Shown in pieces: positions 1 through 13,200 of a stretch of 64,000 nucleotides of DNA. Within the stretch, counting starts at the first letter, position 1; each line of letters opens with the position of its first letter. The stretch comes from Lineus longissimus (Eukaryota; Nemertea; Pilidiophora; Heteronemertea; Lineidae), in NCBI RefSeq assembly GCF_910592395.1, contig NC_088314.1:20294070-20358069 (forward strand), in the 5' to 3' direction. Below the pieces are notes generated by a model, which did no database searches, was not told the DNA's origin, and was given only the letters and a program-made list of their open reading frames with translations. The position numbers were made by a program, and so were the translations under genes.

Positions 1-1228
1 AAATAGACTCTCCTGTTGTGTTACCCGCATTGAACAATAGACAAGGTGGCCTTTCGACCTGGGCGTCAGGCGTATTCACCTCCCCTCGCATACGTCCCTG
101 AGCTCGGTTGTAAGTGCTCGCCTGAAGTTCAGGATTCATTTCAGTTTTACTTAATTTTGCTCAAGATGAATGTTTGAAAATCTGAAATGTCATTGAAACC
201 ATGTCACATGGGTTGTTATTTGAAAGTACTCCGTGTGAGCGTTCCAATGATTACCTTTATGACAGGGTGTAGGTGCTCTTGGTCAAATACGTAAGTGTAA
301 GCGATAACTGGTACATCCGAACTTGGGCGGCGTCCGTGAGTAGACTCATGCATGGACTAAGTTTCATCCATCAAGAAAAAGGAAGACTGGAGAAGTTTCA
401 TTTGATCATGAAGGCGCGTGTTATTTTCCAGAGCCAAGCATCTCCACGAGCAAAATTACGAAAAATGCACATGGTTAATGTTGTATTCTCTTTCATTTTG
501 CTGGTCGTGTTGCGATCTTCAGTTCGACAACTTGGATGGCTATCATTAGTAGTGTAAGGAAGATCTCATCACTATAAAGGCATGATATAATGTAGAAGAC
601 TTAACTTACTACCATAGAACTCATATGAAACTGTGATCTGCGATCGATAAACATGATGTTAGTTTTAATGTAGTAGTACGACAAATAAAATAAGGACTCA
701 CTGTTGTAGTGAACATAAGGTCTCTCTTATTTTGTACATCTATATATTGTGTCGATGCGTTTATAAACCGGAGTAAGATTACTGGATGTAGCCCGGTCTT
801 TGAACATCCCTCGTTCGTTCTTCATGTCAAGCATGAAAAGTGAACAATGACACGTTACATGGGAAATCGTGAACTCCACATAATCTCGACCTTGCTGAAG
901 TGAAATCACGAGAATTTGAGATATGCCGAGATGTTCCCTAGTACGTTTCGTGAATGAAAATTACTTCAATATCAGAATGGAGATCGTGAGCTTGGTGAAA
1001 ATAAAAGTCCGCAAAAGTTATCAAGTGTTGTCAAAGTTTTGGCCGAGTTCCCTTTGTTATATTGTTACCAGTCTGTTACCAATCTGTTACCAGTCTGTTA
1101 CGCAGTTCATTAAAAATAGAGAAACACAGTCTCTTTGATAACTTCTAGGACATCGTTATTTCTTTACTCTGTTTTAATTAATGTAAACAGAGATAACACA
1201 TTTCCGTGGGAGCCGCTCGATCGGCCTC
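1..1228. other. Intergenic, no gene seen
   Basis: This stretch lies downstream of the ACSF2 stop codon, which is on the minus strand. No open frame in it resembles a known protein. The only structure noticed is a short run of about four 11-bp units (core GTTACCAGTCT) near 1060-1102. Confidence 0.6.
1173..1178 (-). terminator. Candidate polyadenylation signal of ACSF2 (ATTAAA)
   Basis: The minus strand reads ATTAAA about 50 nt past the ACSF2 stop codon. This is the commonest variant of AATAAA. It is the nearest plausible signal, but the very short 3' UTR it implies is inferred, not shown. Confidence 0.35.
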
Positions 1229-4200
1229 CTACACGTCCTCCAGACCAAGTTTCTCTTTTGCCATTTCCCGGAGGACGTATTTCTTGACCTTACCGACGGG
1301 CGTCAGTGGGAAACTCTCCACGAAAATGACGTGTCTGGGGACCTTCTGGTGAGATATCTGGAAATAAGAACTCAAACATAAGAGAGAATAAAGTCGAGGT
1401 GCGGAATAGGTCTTGCACCAGAACCTCAAGAGTAGGGCGCCAGGGTCATCCTTGGCGACCACACTAATATCGGACGACTCCATAGTATGTGTGTGGAGAA
1501 GAACCAGGTTTCTGTGAGGGCAGATCAGTGGTAGCAACATGTATAACTACTGTATGCTGTTCTTATCTTCAATAGCATAGTCACATAGAGTAAAAAGAAT
1601 AGGGCGAGTACGGATATTGTTTTTGAAGGGGACTCTTGGATGGAGCGAGTGAGAGAAAACAGGCCACAGCACTTTGACTACCAAGATTCACCCACCCGAC
1701 TTTGACGCGCGCTTGGACTTACATTTCCCTTACAAAATGCAACGATTTCTTCCTCCGTTGCTTGTTCGCCCTGACGGAGGAGGATGCAGGCGCAGATCTC
1801 TTCCTGTAGCCTTTCGTCTGGCACGCCTACCACCTGAAAAGGCAAAGTTCAATACTGGAGAAGCAGTCATGCGCAGTAAGAGAGGGTCAGGCACCTGCAA
1901 TTAACCTTTAAGTCATTTTCAAGTTGTTTTTTTATTACGGGAGCTTCCCATACTGAAAGGAAGCTCGTATACCATATCAATCTTCCAACGAGAGGATAGC
2001 AAGCCATTTCCTCCATGGCATGAGTACGCCAGTACGGTGCAAGTATCACTAGGCAACCGTTAACAATGGCGAGGCTTGGAGATTGATACCATATCTCAAC
2101 AAATTCTGCTTTCCACAATCGCTGAATTTATCAATTTCGACGATCAAGCCTGCCTTACCTGTGCGGATTGTACCTTCTCATTCGTGAGCAGATAGTCTTC
2201 GATTTCCGCGGGGAAGATATTTTCTCCTCCTCGACAGATCATATCCTTGCTGCGACCCACGATATAGGTGTATCCATCCTCGTCCATTGTTGCTGTGTCC
2301 CTGCATCAAAAAAGACACATTGTACAGCAAGTTCCATTAAGGTTGTTTGAAAGGTTTAGTATTCGGGATACACTTTCGCAAACGTATTCGTTCGGTTGGG
2401 ATCCACAACGAATGAAATATTGTATCACTGAAACCAATACTAAACACAAAATGAAACGATTTCGATCCGTATGAGTATAAAACTAGGAAGTGACTATTTG
2501 GCGAGTCCGGCTTACCAAACAACAGCTAATTTCTGCATCAGATGGATTTTCGCATAGTCTCCGGCCAAAATACAAGGCAGAAGCTGTGCGGCAAGCCGGA
2601 CTTGATAACGAACTGGGTTGATTTGAGTGCTGTTCGAGTTCCATCCGACTTACCCGGTATACAGCCAGCCATCATTGCGCAGTGTTTCTCTGGTCTTTTC
2701 CTCATCCTCCCAGTAGTGAAGCATGGTGGAGAAACCCCGACAGCAGAGCTCACCAGAGGTTCCCACTGGGACAACACGGCCTTCTTGGTCAACAATCTTT
2801 GTCTACGAGAATGAAAAGAGTTAAAAAAGAACTCGATGTTTTATAGAAATTAACCCAAGTTTAGAAAAGTCGGAACCTATAAACATGACCATTCCATCGA
2901 AAGTTTTCACTGAGCTTTTCATAATGTTACCATTTTTAGAACTTCAAGGCAGAACTACATCAACGTAAGTCAAATGTAAATGGAGGTCGTCGGTCGTTTT
3001 GCCTTGCATCCCTTCATTGATTTCGTGATCAATTTTAGCTTGAGAATACAACAGTCGCTGGAGTTTCTTAGAGAAAATAGAGATTCCAGTCCTTTTGGGT
3101 TATATGCCCACCTCAAGATTATCGATTGCTTTTCCAATAGAGGACATCTGCATCTTCATAGAGTCCTTCTTGGGATCGGTGCCGCAGACGAGAGCAGTAC
3201 ACTCCGTCATGCCGTACAAGATCTGGAAGAAATATAGGGAGGTTTAGCGACGGGTCTCACTACGTATCCGAAACTAATCCGCGGCCGAGGCACGTTCATT
3301 TGTAGCGATTGTTTTTGTATTGCTACTGATTTTGACTCGTGAAGACATTAAGTCACACCCGTCATTACAATAGCCTGATGTTATTTGAAAAAGCCGTAAA
3401 GAGCTGAAAACGTGTTAAGATCCCTGGTATCAGATCCCTCATCTAGCCAAAATTACTTCTTTTTATTAAAAGTTATACATGTAGTAATGGCCATATTGGA
3501 TCGGCCTCGTCCTCTCGCCCGAAGAGACAATCGCGATGACGAAATGGACTGCCCGGGAGTCTAATAAGGTCCCAGTTAACGTTCAACTCTTAACTCAATA
3601 TTTTTTAGTTACATATTCAAATATTTAAAATCTCTACGCCTTGATTCGAAAAATGCACATTCTGATTTCGAGCTGATGACTAACTCTCTGGGCGAACTTA
3701 CAAATAATGCCTCCAATTTGAATCCCTCCACCATTTGTCTCATGAGTTCCTCGGGGCACTGGGAGCCTCCTACCAACCCTGAAAGACACGAGAGAAACCA
3801 ACACCTCATGTTTTGCCTCGCTCTCGTCCGCCAAGGGTATAGAGGCTAATTCCCAAAGCGCCAGGGACCTGTTGAAATTCCTGCCGGTGACGTAGAATCA
3901 CATGATATATGACTAATGCATGAATATTAATGAAGGTCCCTGGCACTTTGGGGAATTAGCCTCTACCCTGTCGAAATCAGCTGGCACATAGAATTGGGAC
4001 GGGCCAGGCCGGTCTATCGATCGCTCGAGATCATACGCTCAGTGATTGGCCCATTCAAAAATAACATAGAGCACGCACCTGGTGAACGTCTGGTCATCCC
4101 TAAACATAGCGCTTGAGATAGTCTGGCCATCCTCCGAACAGCTATCCTGAAAACAGCTCCACGCACGGGCGTAACATAGTAAATTCATGACAGATCCGAG

Positions 4201-7200
4201 GCTTTCGTCCGCGCATAGACCAAATTGAGGTATGGCTGGAAAGACCGCCGTGTTTTGAGCTCATTTCATCAGCCCTTACTACTAATCAGACAAGGGATTA
4301 CATATCATCGTAAACCAGAGGTTTTCTCTCTGTCTCTCGATATTTTTGTTCTCTTATCAGGACATCTCCCTATTTAGGATAGCATTTGTCTGTCCCAAGG
4401 ATGTCCTTAAATGAGAGGTCGTTCTAGATCAAGACATTAATTCTGTCCCCTTTTCTTAGTTTTGTAGCATGCAGCCAGCTCGGCGAGCACTCACCATAAA
4501 AAAACTTCTACAATTATTTACACCGCGATATTACTAGAATAAAATGGGGATTAACCAAGCGCGTATACATATTATTCATTTCTACTAGAATACTTGTCAT
4601 GACTCAAATCTTTTTTAGCAGTCTATCTATCTTTCAACAGAACATCTGTGTCAGTAAGCCAAACAACACTTCATTGTCAGTACAACATACATCGATTTTG
4701 CCTATTGTAGGCTCGGTGTGCTACGCTACGCGTATGTTGACGATTCGGCGAATCGAGATTCGTTCTGGTGGAGCTGCCAGGAGAAGAAGGGTACAACAAT
4801 CAGGAATAACGCGTCCTCCTCCATTTTCCTTGCCGAATAATCCAAATCGGTGAGTAATTAAGTGTGATGAATAAAGACCAATGAATGCTCATCGACATTT
4901 TCGATAGACCTTTCTGTACAAAGCTGTAGTATAAACCTATCCAGTCTTTATTCATATCATCCACTATCTTCTTCAAATTCATTAGGTTTATTCACCCCTG
5001 TGTCATTGTTCTCTTAGCCCGCGAACATCACCTTCCCCAAGAAGGGGAAGATCAGGCGGGCCCTCTATATTTAGTGGCTGAACTTCCCTGCCTAAGGGAG
5101 TGATCATCCCCCTGTAGGGGCAGATCAGGCGGACCCTCTATTTCGTGGCTGACCTACCCTACATTGGAGGCGATCTTGCCCCAGTAGGGGCAGATCCGGC
5201 GGGCCCTCTATTTCGTGGCTGACCTACCCTACATTGGAGGCGATCTTGCCCCAGTAGGGGCAGATCCGGCGGGCCCTCTATTTCGTGGCTGACCTACCCT
5301 ACATTGGAGGCGATCTTGCCCCCGTAGGGGCAGAACAGGTGGACACTTCGCTGGCAGGTCCACGACAGAGCCATGTCAACATGACGATTGCAATTGGAAA
5401 TCAGCAGTCGATTGGCTATATCGCAATGTTGTCAGCATATACGTCGCAGAAATTGTTTATTAGAGAGCGGTTGAAAAAAATGCCAGTTCTTAACGGCCTC
5501 GAATACATAACTTTATCGATAAACTTTTGATTGAGACCTGCTTTAGTCCCTAAAGTACGATCTTTCGATGTTGGATGTAAAGGACTTGTACCTTCCTCCG
5601 TGGTGCACAATTGCACTCACAAGCAGGCTGCTATTCGCACTCAAAGCGTCACTCCATTCATATCCTTTCAGAAACCCAAGGAACTGATAAAGCGAGCCAG
5701 CCATGGCTTCAGTACAACATGATATCTGCGCAATCTGCCTCGAGGAACCAAAGAATCCCAAGACACTACCGACCTGCACCCATCGGTTTTGTGAATCCTG
5801 TCTCATCAGTTACGTCAGGCGGCACCAAGCAGAGGAGAGCGTCGCCTGCCCCACGTGTACTATCGCTTGTCCAATTCAGGATACCAACGTCGAGGCACCC
5901 GCTGTTGCCGAACCGACATTACCCCTCAGAAAGAAAGAACTCTGCACTTTCTGTTCGTACAAGGGACTTGAAGCAAAAGCGGATTTCTTCTGTGACCGCT
6001 GCGAAGATGCCTTGCTGTGTCGAGATTGTGCCACGTCCCATGGCAAGAAACCACGTTTCCGAGGGCATGTTGTAAAACCCGTATCAGATTTCATTAGACT
6101 CATACGTTGTGAGAAACATGGGGGCCGAGCGATGAAATTTCTCTGCATGGGCTGCGACACACCTGTGTGTGAAATATGCGCTGACATTGATCATGATGAC
6201 CACGAGCTTGTGGATATTGGGGATGTGTTGAAGAAGTTGAAAGATAACCTTGACCCATTATGCAATGCTTATGAATGTGCATCAACACTGCAACGAGAGC
6301 TCCAGGATGTCCGAAACAAGGAAGAAGCTGTGATCACTCTGATACAAAACCGAGCAGCACTTTTGAAGAAAGAAATCGATAAAAGGAAGGACGACTTAGT
6401 TTCAGCGGTCAAGGAAAAGACAGTAGAAAAACAGTTAGACATGGACGTAAGCAGACTGGTAGAGGGTCTGCAAGGGTCTTTGGAACGTGGCAGGGACATT
6501 TCCACAATTGATATAACAAATGCAGAGCAAGTCCGCCACGTAATCAGCACGGCGGCGACATTGAACAAGACTAGATTTGATGCGAGCAAGACAATTGCTG
6601 CATTCAAAAGCAGAATGCTGTATATGTCAGTGCCAAGGTTCATTCCAAAGACAGCGGGTGTCAAAGTGGGCGAGCTTGAGTATCTACCAAGGACGATAAC
6701 GGATCCAGTCAGACTTGAACTCGGTGGGAAGTATGTGAGAAAGCCCTGTTATAAGATAACTAAAGCAGTACTTTTCATAAGTCAGAACAAGCTATATCAG
6801 AAAGTGGTATCATTCAACAATGTAGTTTTCACTGAGTTTGTTTATAATTGGTTTTATTCTTATTGTTCAATACTGATGACTGGACTTCGTAAGCAGTTGG
6901 TCGAAATAGGAAACCGATTGGGAGATGAAGTAGACGATATGATTGTCAACAACAGTGGCGAACTGCTGGTGCTCTGCTATGGTGGACTCCACCGGTGTAT
7001 CTCGCCATTTAAAAGGGATTACCAAAAGGCGACGCTAGAGTACTTTAAAGAAATGCAAAACGCTGTCAGTGTCGCATTAACTAAATCTGGAAAGTATGTA
7101 ATTCTCAAGAAAGAGAAAGACCAATGGGCTGTCCTTATACTCGCTGCTAATTTTAAGCTGATATGGGGCCCGATTAAACTGGCCAGTGGGACGTTAGATT

Positions 7201-10200
7201 ATTCGCAGGGAAAAGATATGAAGATTCTCTGTCCAGAATCCACGGACTTGCTCCTCATCGACCATCGGAATGGACAAAGAGTTAGTGCCATTTCGTTGGC
7301 GGTCAGGCAGAATTCGATGGACGGTGGGGCAGTTGGAGCGCTGCAGCACTACTTCGCGAAGAGGACACCAATTCTCTCACCGGTCGTTGGATTCTACATC
7401 TTGGACATCTGCTGTGATGACGGGAAGGTTTATCTGTGCATCAAGAAGGGAAAAGGTGCGGAGAGGTCCCCTGGAGCGGGCCCCGTCCAATTCTACCAAG
7501 CCACGTACTACATGAATGACAAGTGGCAGTACACGGCGATTCCTCTCGAAGATCCTACAGGGAAGCCCTTCAGTGAGTTAAAGAAAGAGGAGATGCTCCA
7601 ACTGGGAGCTCATAAGGGGACCTTGATGTGCTTCGTGTACAGTCCAATCCCTCTGGCAGAGCTGAAGGAATCTGCTGAACCAGGCATGAACGTGACTTGG
7701 TATCACGGACAGCTTCCTTGAATGGCACTAGTCGTGGGTGATCATGCATTAAAACCTCGGAGACATTGACAAAACCATCTCGAACCTTTCTACTGATACG
7801 TTTACTCCTTCATCTCGATCAGACTGTTTCACTGTTTAGGCCAGATTTACCTGGATATTTCAAAAATTAATACGTAAATAAAAAAGAAAGTGGGTGCAGG
7901 CGCTACGCAGCCCCGACATGCATGTCATGTCTTTGTAAACCGATCTCGATGGGCTAGTGGTTCAGGCGTCCGCCTCATAAACGGAAGGTCGAAAGTTCGA
8001 GGCCCACTGCTGACCTCATTCCGATCGGCTGGTTGGTTAGCCGCCAGCTAGTTAGATACATGGTACAAACTGCCTTCTCGCCTGGCATTAGAGATAGGAG
8101 GTTGGAAGTAAAAGAGTGTCTCATAAGCTAAGACTGGTTGGCCTTTTCATTAGGGGGTGACACTATGATAAGGTTGAAGAACAATGGTGACAGTCATGGA
8201 GGTCTTACCTGTGTGGACGCTCGATAGATCAAATGTATCAAACTGAGGATGGTTGAGATAGTCTATCCACATGGTCGGTATGCCTGACATCAGGTTTACC
8301 CTGCAATTACAGAAGAAAACTCGTTTTGTACTGTCTGCTTGCTGGCACCTGACGGAAACACTCATCCCTTTTGAAGTTCGAAGTCAAATTGCTCATCTGT
8401 CCCGCGTCTATATATTCCAGATTCTCTTTTAATGTAGCATTAGCAACTAGAAGCATTACTGCCCATCTGCCTGGCGTCTATATATCCCAGATTCCCTTTT
8501 AATGTAGCATTAGCAACTAGAAGCATTACTGCCCATCTGCCTGGCGTCTATATATCCCAGATTCTCTTTTAATGTAGCATTAGCAACTAGAAGCATTACT
8601 GCCCATCTGCCTGGCGTCTATATATCCCCGATTCCCTTTTAATGTAGCATTAGCAACTAGAAGCATTACTGCCCATCTGCCTGGCGTCTATATATCCCCG
8701 ATTCCCTTTTAATGTAGCATTAGCAACTAGAAGCATTACTGCCCATCTGCCTGGCGTCTATATATCCCAGATTCTCTTTTAATGTAGCATTAGCAACTAG
8801 AAGCATTACTGCCCATCTGCCTGGCGTCTATATATCCCAGATTCCCTTTTAATGTAGCATTAGCAACTAGGTGCATTACTGCCCATCTACCTGGCGTCTA
8901 TATATCCCAGATTCTCTTTTTATGTAGCATTAGCAACTAGAAGCATTACTTCTTCTGGATAGGTAACTTCACTTCCCAGTAAAGAATAAAGAATAGCAAG
9001 TGCAAGATATGTCATGTCTGCAGCCCGAACATTGACACTTTAAACACTTAACCGATTATGTGTTCAAAACTTCCTTGTCCTGTCAATTGGTTTCAGTGCA
9101 GTCGAAAGCAGAAATACGTGTTGCTAAGACTGACGATCTTGCAGCTTGTCTACCATTAGTCCTAAACCTAGTGTTTGTGATTGATTTACGGGGAAATCGT
9201 CCTCCAAGTTTAGGCTGGTTTATCTAAGATCTGACTGAGCTTTGAAATGAGTTACACGTACGACGCAGATACAACAACCTTGCTTTGCGCTGTTGGGAAT
9301 CCCGATGAGGCTGCGATTCATGTAAGGTGTCTCACTGTTCACTTTTCATGGGTGACATGAAGAACGAACAAGTGTGTGACGATGTTCCTTGAATTTTCAA
9401 ATTTTCCAACGAAGTTGAAACGGAAGAAAAATTTGAATCTCAAGACTACACTGTAAAACTTGAGTTCGTCAATGAGATGCTAAAAGACACCCACGAAGAC
9501 GCAATATTTGTGGTGTGAACCATGCACCTCCTGAAATAAATTGCATCCCGAGGGTAAGAGCAAATTCCGTGTTTCGTACTTCGAAGTTCGTCAAGTTGAT
9601 ACCTCGGACTCTCACGATCTACGGCAACGATTCCGTTGCAAGCTTGGGTGATCTGCGACTGTGCACTTGCATCTTGGGAGCTTTTTCTGATGGACATCAG
9701 GTTTGAATGTGTTTTGATCCCTGCGTGGGCTGTGTCTCATTCTCGACCGGGAGACGCCACTATCATTTGATCTTGTTCTTTCTTTGTGAGAACATGCTTC
9801 GATCACATGGACTGTGACCACATCAAATCCATCGGGCTATCGCAGGAGGCATGGCATTGATCAATCAAAAAGTAGGAACAAAACGTACATGGAAGAGTAG
9901 ATTATGATTGAACCCTTGATATAGAAGAGAGGACAACTTACCTCTCATCCTGGCTTGCCTTTAAGGCCTTTGTTGCGTCAAACCCCGCCGAGGGCCAAAC
10001 AACCTTTCCTCCATGGAGCAAGGTCGTGGTGCTTCCCACATAGAGACCTGACACGTGGAACATGGGAACTGGACACAAGATACTGGCACTGTCTTTCTGA
10101 AAGTAGAATCATGCTATGGTCAATGAACACCCTGTGGAATCAGCTTCAACCTCTACGAGCACCTCCGACCTCTGTTAGTCATAGCTCTGTTAGACAAATC

Positions 10201-13200
10201 AGCCTCAAACTCTAAAACAATGTCCTCGTTCATCCAAATTACAGCTTCCACTCTGTGGCGAGGCTAGGCAAGAGCGAATAAGGAACATTGATCGGGCGGT
10301 CAAACCAATGTTGCAAATCGGGCTTCAGCGTTTGAGCTGTCTCAGTTGAAAAAACTAATGCTTCGATATCTCCCGTGCGCGCAACTGTGACCCCTTATGC
10401 ACCACTGAGTTGGCCTTTACATTGCTCCTTGTGTGTCCTGTCATATAGTCATGAAATGGGAGGTGGAGTGAAGTTATAAAAAAAACACTTACGTAATCCG
10501 GGTAGCCTAATCGAATACCTGATGAATTGCATATGTTGACGATATTATGATGTGTCAAAACAGTTCCCTTTGGTGAGCCAGTCGTGCCCTGAAACGGACC
10601 GGTCAGATTTAGTAGGGACAGCCGAAGAAAGAGGGCGTTTTCCTGCGCCGGCGGTCACTGACATAAGTGTCATATAGGCGTAGCCAGAGTACAGTGGGGA
10701 CCTTCTTTACATTGACCAAGAAAAATGGATATCCTACACCAGACGATAACACCTCACCTATCGGTCTTATGAGTTTGCATATAGCTAATGAAACATTTTA
10801 TGAATACTCCTTTGAATCAGCGCCGCGGTCGGCAGTGGTTCGAACAAAATGTCCAGATTTTGTATCCGGGTACGCATGCGTATGCTTACTTATGCGCAAC
10901 CGGGTACAAAAATCTGGACATTTTCTCCCGATTTCTGCCTAGCTATGCGTAGTGGATTCGAAGTGCTCAAAGAGTATTCCGGCATCGCTTTCCTCGAGCA
11001 GAAATCATGTAGGACTTCCTGTCAGGACAAAGGTTTTGAGCAAACAAACCCCCGTGGTGATCATAGCCGTAATGCCTGTGCCGAATAAGCTTGATAGCTC
11101 TCTTCTGATTAGTCAGTTCCTGTCAGGAAGTCCCACTGTTGCATATGCACGTTTATTCAGGAGTTGATAGTTGCTTACCGATGTAAAAAGGATATTGATC
11201 GGATCATCAAACTGTAACTTGTAGAAAAGCTCCTCCACCTGCTTGTAATGGCGGCTTTCACCTGCGTCCATCAGGTCTTGGAAACTCCAGGCACCTCTGA
11301 AAGGTCAAGGACGATTGATAGGTCAAGGACGATTGAAAGTCAAGGACGATTGGGATGAGGTTCGGCAATGAAGAGCACCAGTCAGGCAACGACGAGATAT
11401 CGCACATTTTTCAATTTCTAATATAGAATCTAGAGTATTCTTTTTAGAGATGACTTCAACTGGGAACTTATATATATAGATTATATAACTCATAGGTCAG
11501 TTACATCCCTCAGCGATTACAAATGAAAAAAACAGGGAAAATGGCTGAAGCTGAAAGGATCCAAAACTGAATTTACTCACGTGAATCGTTTCGGTGATAC
11601 AAAGACCACATGCTTGAGATCGGGTAAACTGAAATTTAAAAAATTACTTAATATCAGCTGAATAACCTGATTTGCCTTGCTGGAGAACTTAGTTGAGAAC
11701 GGTGCGATGCTACGCTGGCAAGGAAGGAGGGTGGCTTCAATGGCCGCATGAATGCGGGGATGACGAGTAGGCCTATGGTCAAATGAGCAGTAAGAATGGA
11801 GCGTATTTGGAGAAGGAGGAGGTTTGGATCAAGTCAAATCTCCCGCGTACATTTGACAACCTCCGGTAGGGCCGAGGCAGATGAAGTGGTGTCCACGCAT
11901 TTGGGTCAAGTCAAGACTGTGTTTGAGAAGTCGTAATGCACTGTTTTCACTTAAAGCTAATTCATATTATTTTTGTGTAGGCCTATTCCTAATAAGGATG
12001 GTCAAGCCAAATTGCCACAACCCATGATGTACTGAGAAAAAGGTTCATTTGATAGCTCCAGTCTGCATTGAAAAGCTTACTTTTTGGACTTCAGTTCTCC
12101 TGGTTTTGACGTGGACAATTCCGGTGCTATAGCAGTGATCATTCTGTGGTAGTCGAGCGTCTTAAACTTGTCGAGGGACACCAATACCTTGCAGCCAACC
12201 TGAAAAGAGAAGGAAGAAACTACTGCGCTGCAACAGGGTCTTGTTCTTGGTGATGCTGCAGAGTTCAGTCGAATGTCACCCGGCAGTAGAGTCCTGGGTT
12301 CTAACACTCGACCTCCGTTCTGGCAACCTCCGAGCTCAGACACCTCTGCCTGCACCACCAACGGCATCCGTTGCGCGTACGTAGATATGAAAGAACTACC
12401 AAGACACTACCATATTAGCACACTTCAGTGGAGGTGGCCGGGTAGTGCAGGGCTTTGGTCATGGGTTCGATTTCGGAGGTTTAGGAACCCATGCTGTATC
12501 AGATCAGCGGTATGGTGCATGGTGTTTCAGATCGGAAGTTGTGGATCACATGGTGTCTCACATCGGAGGTAGGGTGCATGGTGCCTCAAATCTGAGATTC
12601 CTTCCATCTACAAAATAAACAGAAGTCCTAACTTTGAAGCTACGGTGCCCCTTTTTTTAGAGAGACCGCGGACGTACCTTTTTCAATGCGTGTTGAAGTT
12701 CGCCCACTTGATATGCCGGGTTGATCGTCACCTGAAATCATGACGCGAGGCGGTTGTAGAATGTAAAGGGATCTCACTTTCGGGCAGAATAAGTGCTTCT
12801 TCTTCTTCTTCAGCGTTCGCTCCGCACTTGGAGGTGTGAATCTCCGGGGAGTGTTCCTCCTCCAAGGCGAGATGAACGTTTTTGCATGCCATAACGGTTA
12901 GGCGCCAATTGGTATTATTGGCCTATTGACTCCGTCTTTGGCCAGTCAGAGTCCACGCGAGCTGCTCATGTTTCTATATGTTTCTCCCTTGGTGAGGTCC
13001 TTTGCTCGATCTGGGATAGACACCAGATGCAAGGAAGCTCGAAGTCTCATTCGAAGGACTGTGTGAAAACCCAACAATTTTACTTCCACGCCGGTTCATC
13101 CCGAAATATAACCCTGTGTTCTCCACGCGGTAGCCAGCAGGGTAGCTACTAGGATGTGAGGCTTCTCGGAACTAGTTGAAATAGGCATATTTACCAGTAA

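Noticed and set aside
8391-8950. Possible CRISPR-like regular repeat
   Set aside because: The 70-bp units are contiguous with no unique spacers, and the genome is animal.
12421-12480. Possible tRNA-like sequence (GGCCGGGTAGTG, then GGGTTCGATTTC)
   Set aside because: A- and B-box-like words are too close together and no cloverleaf stems pair.
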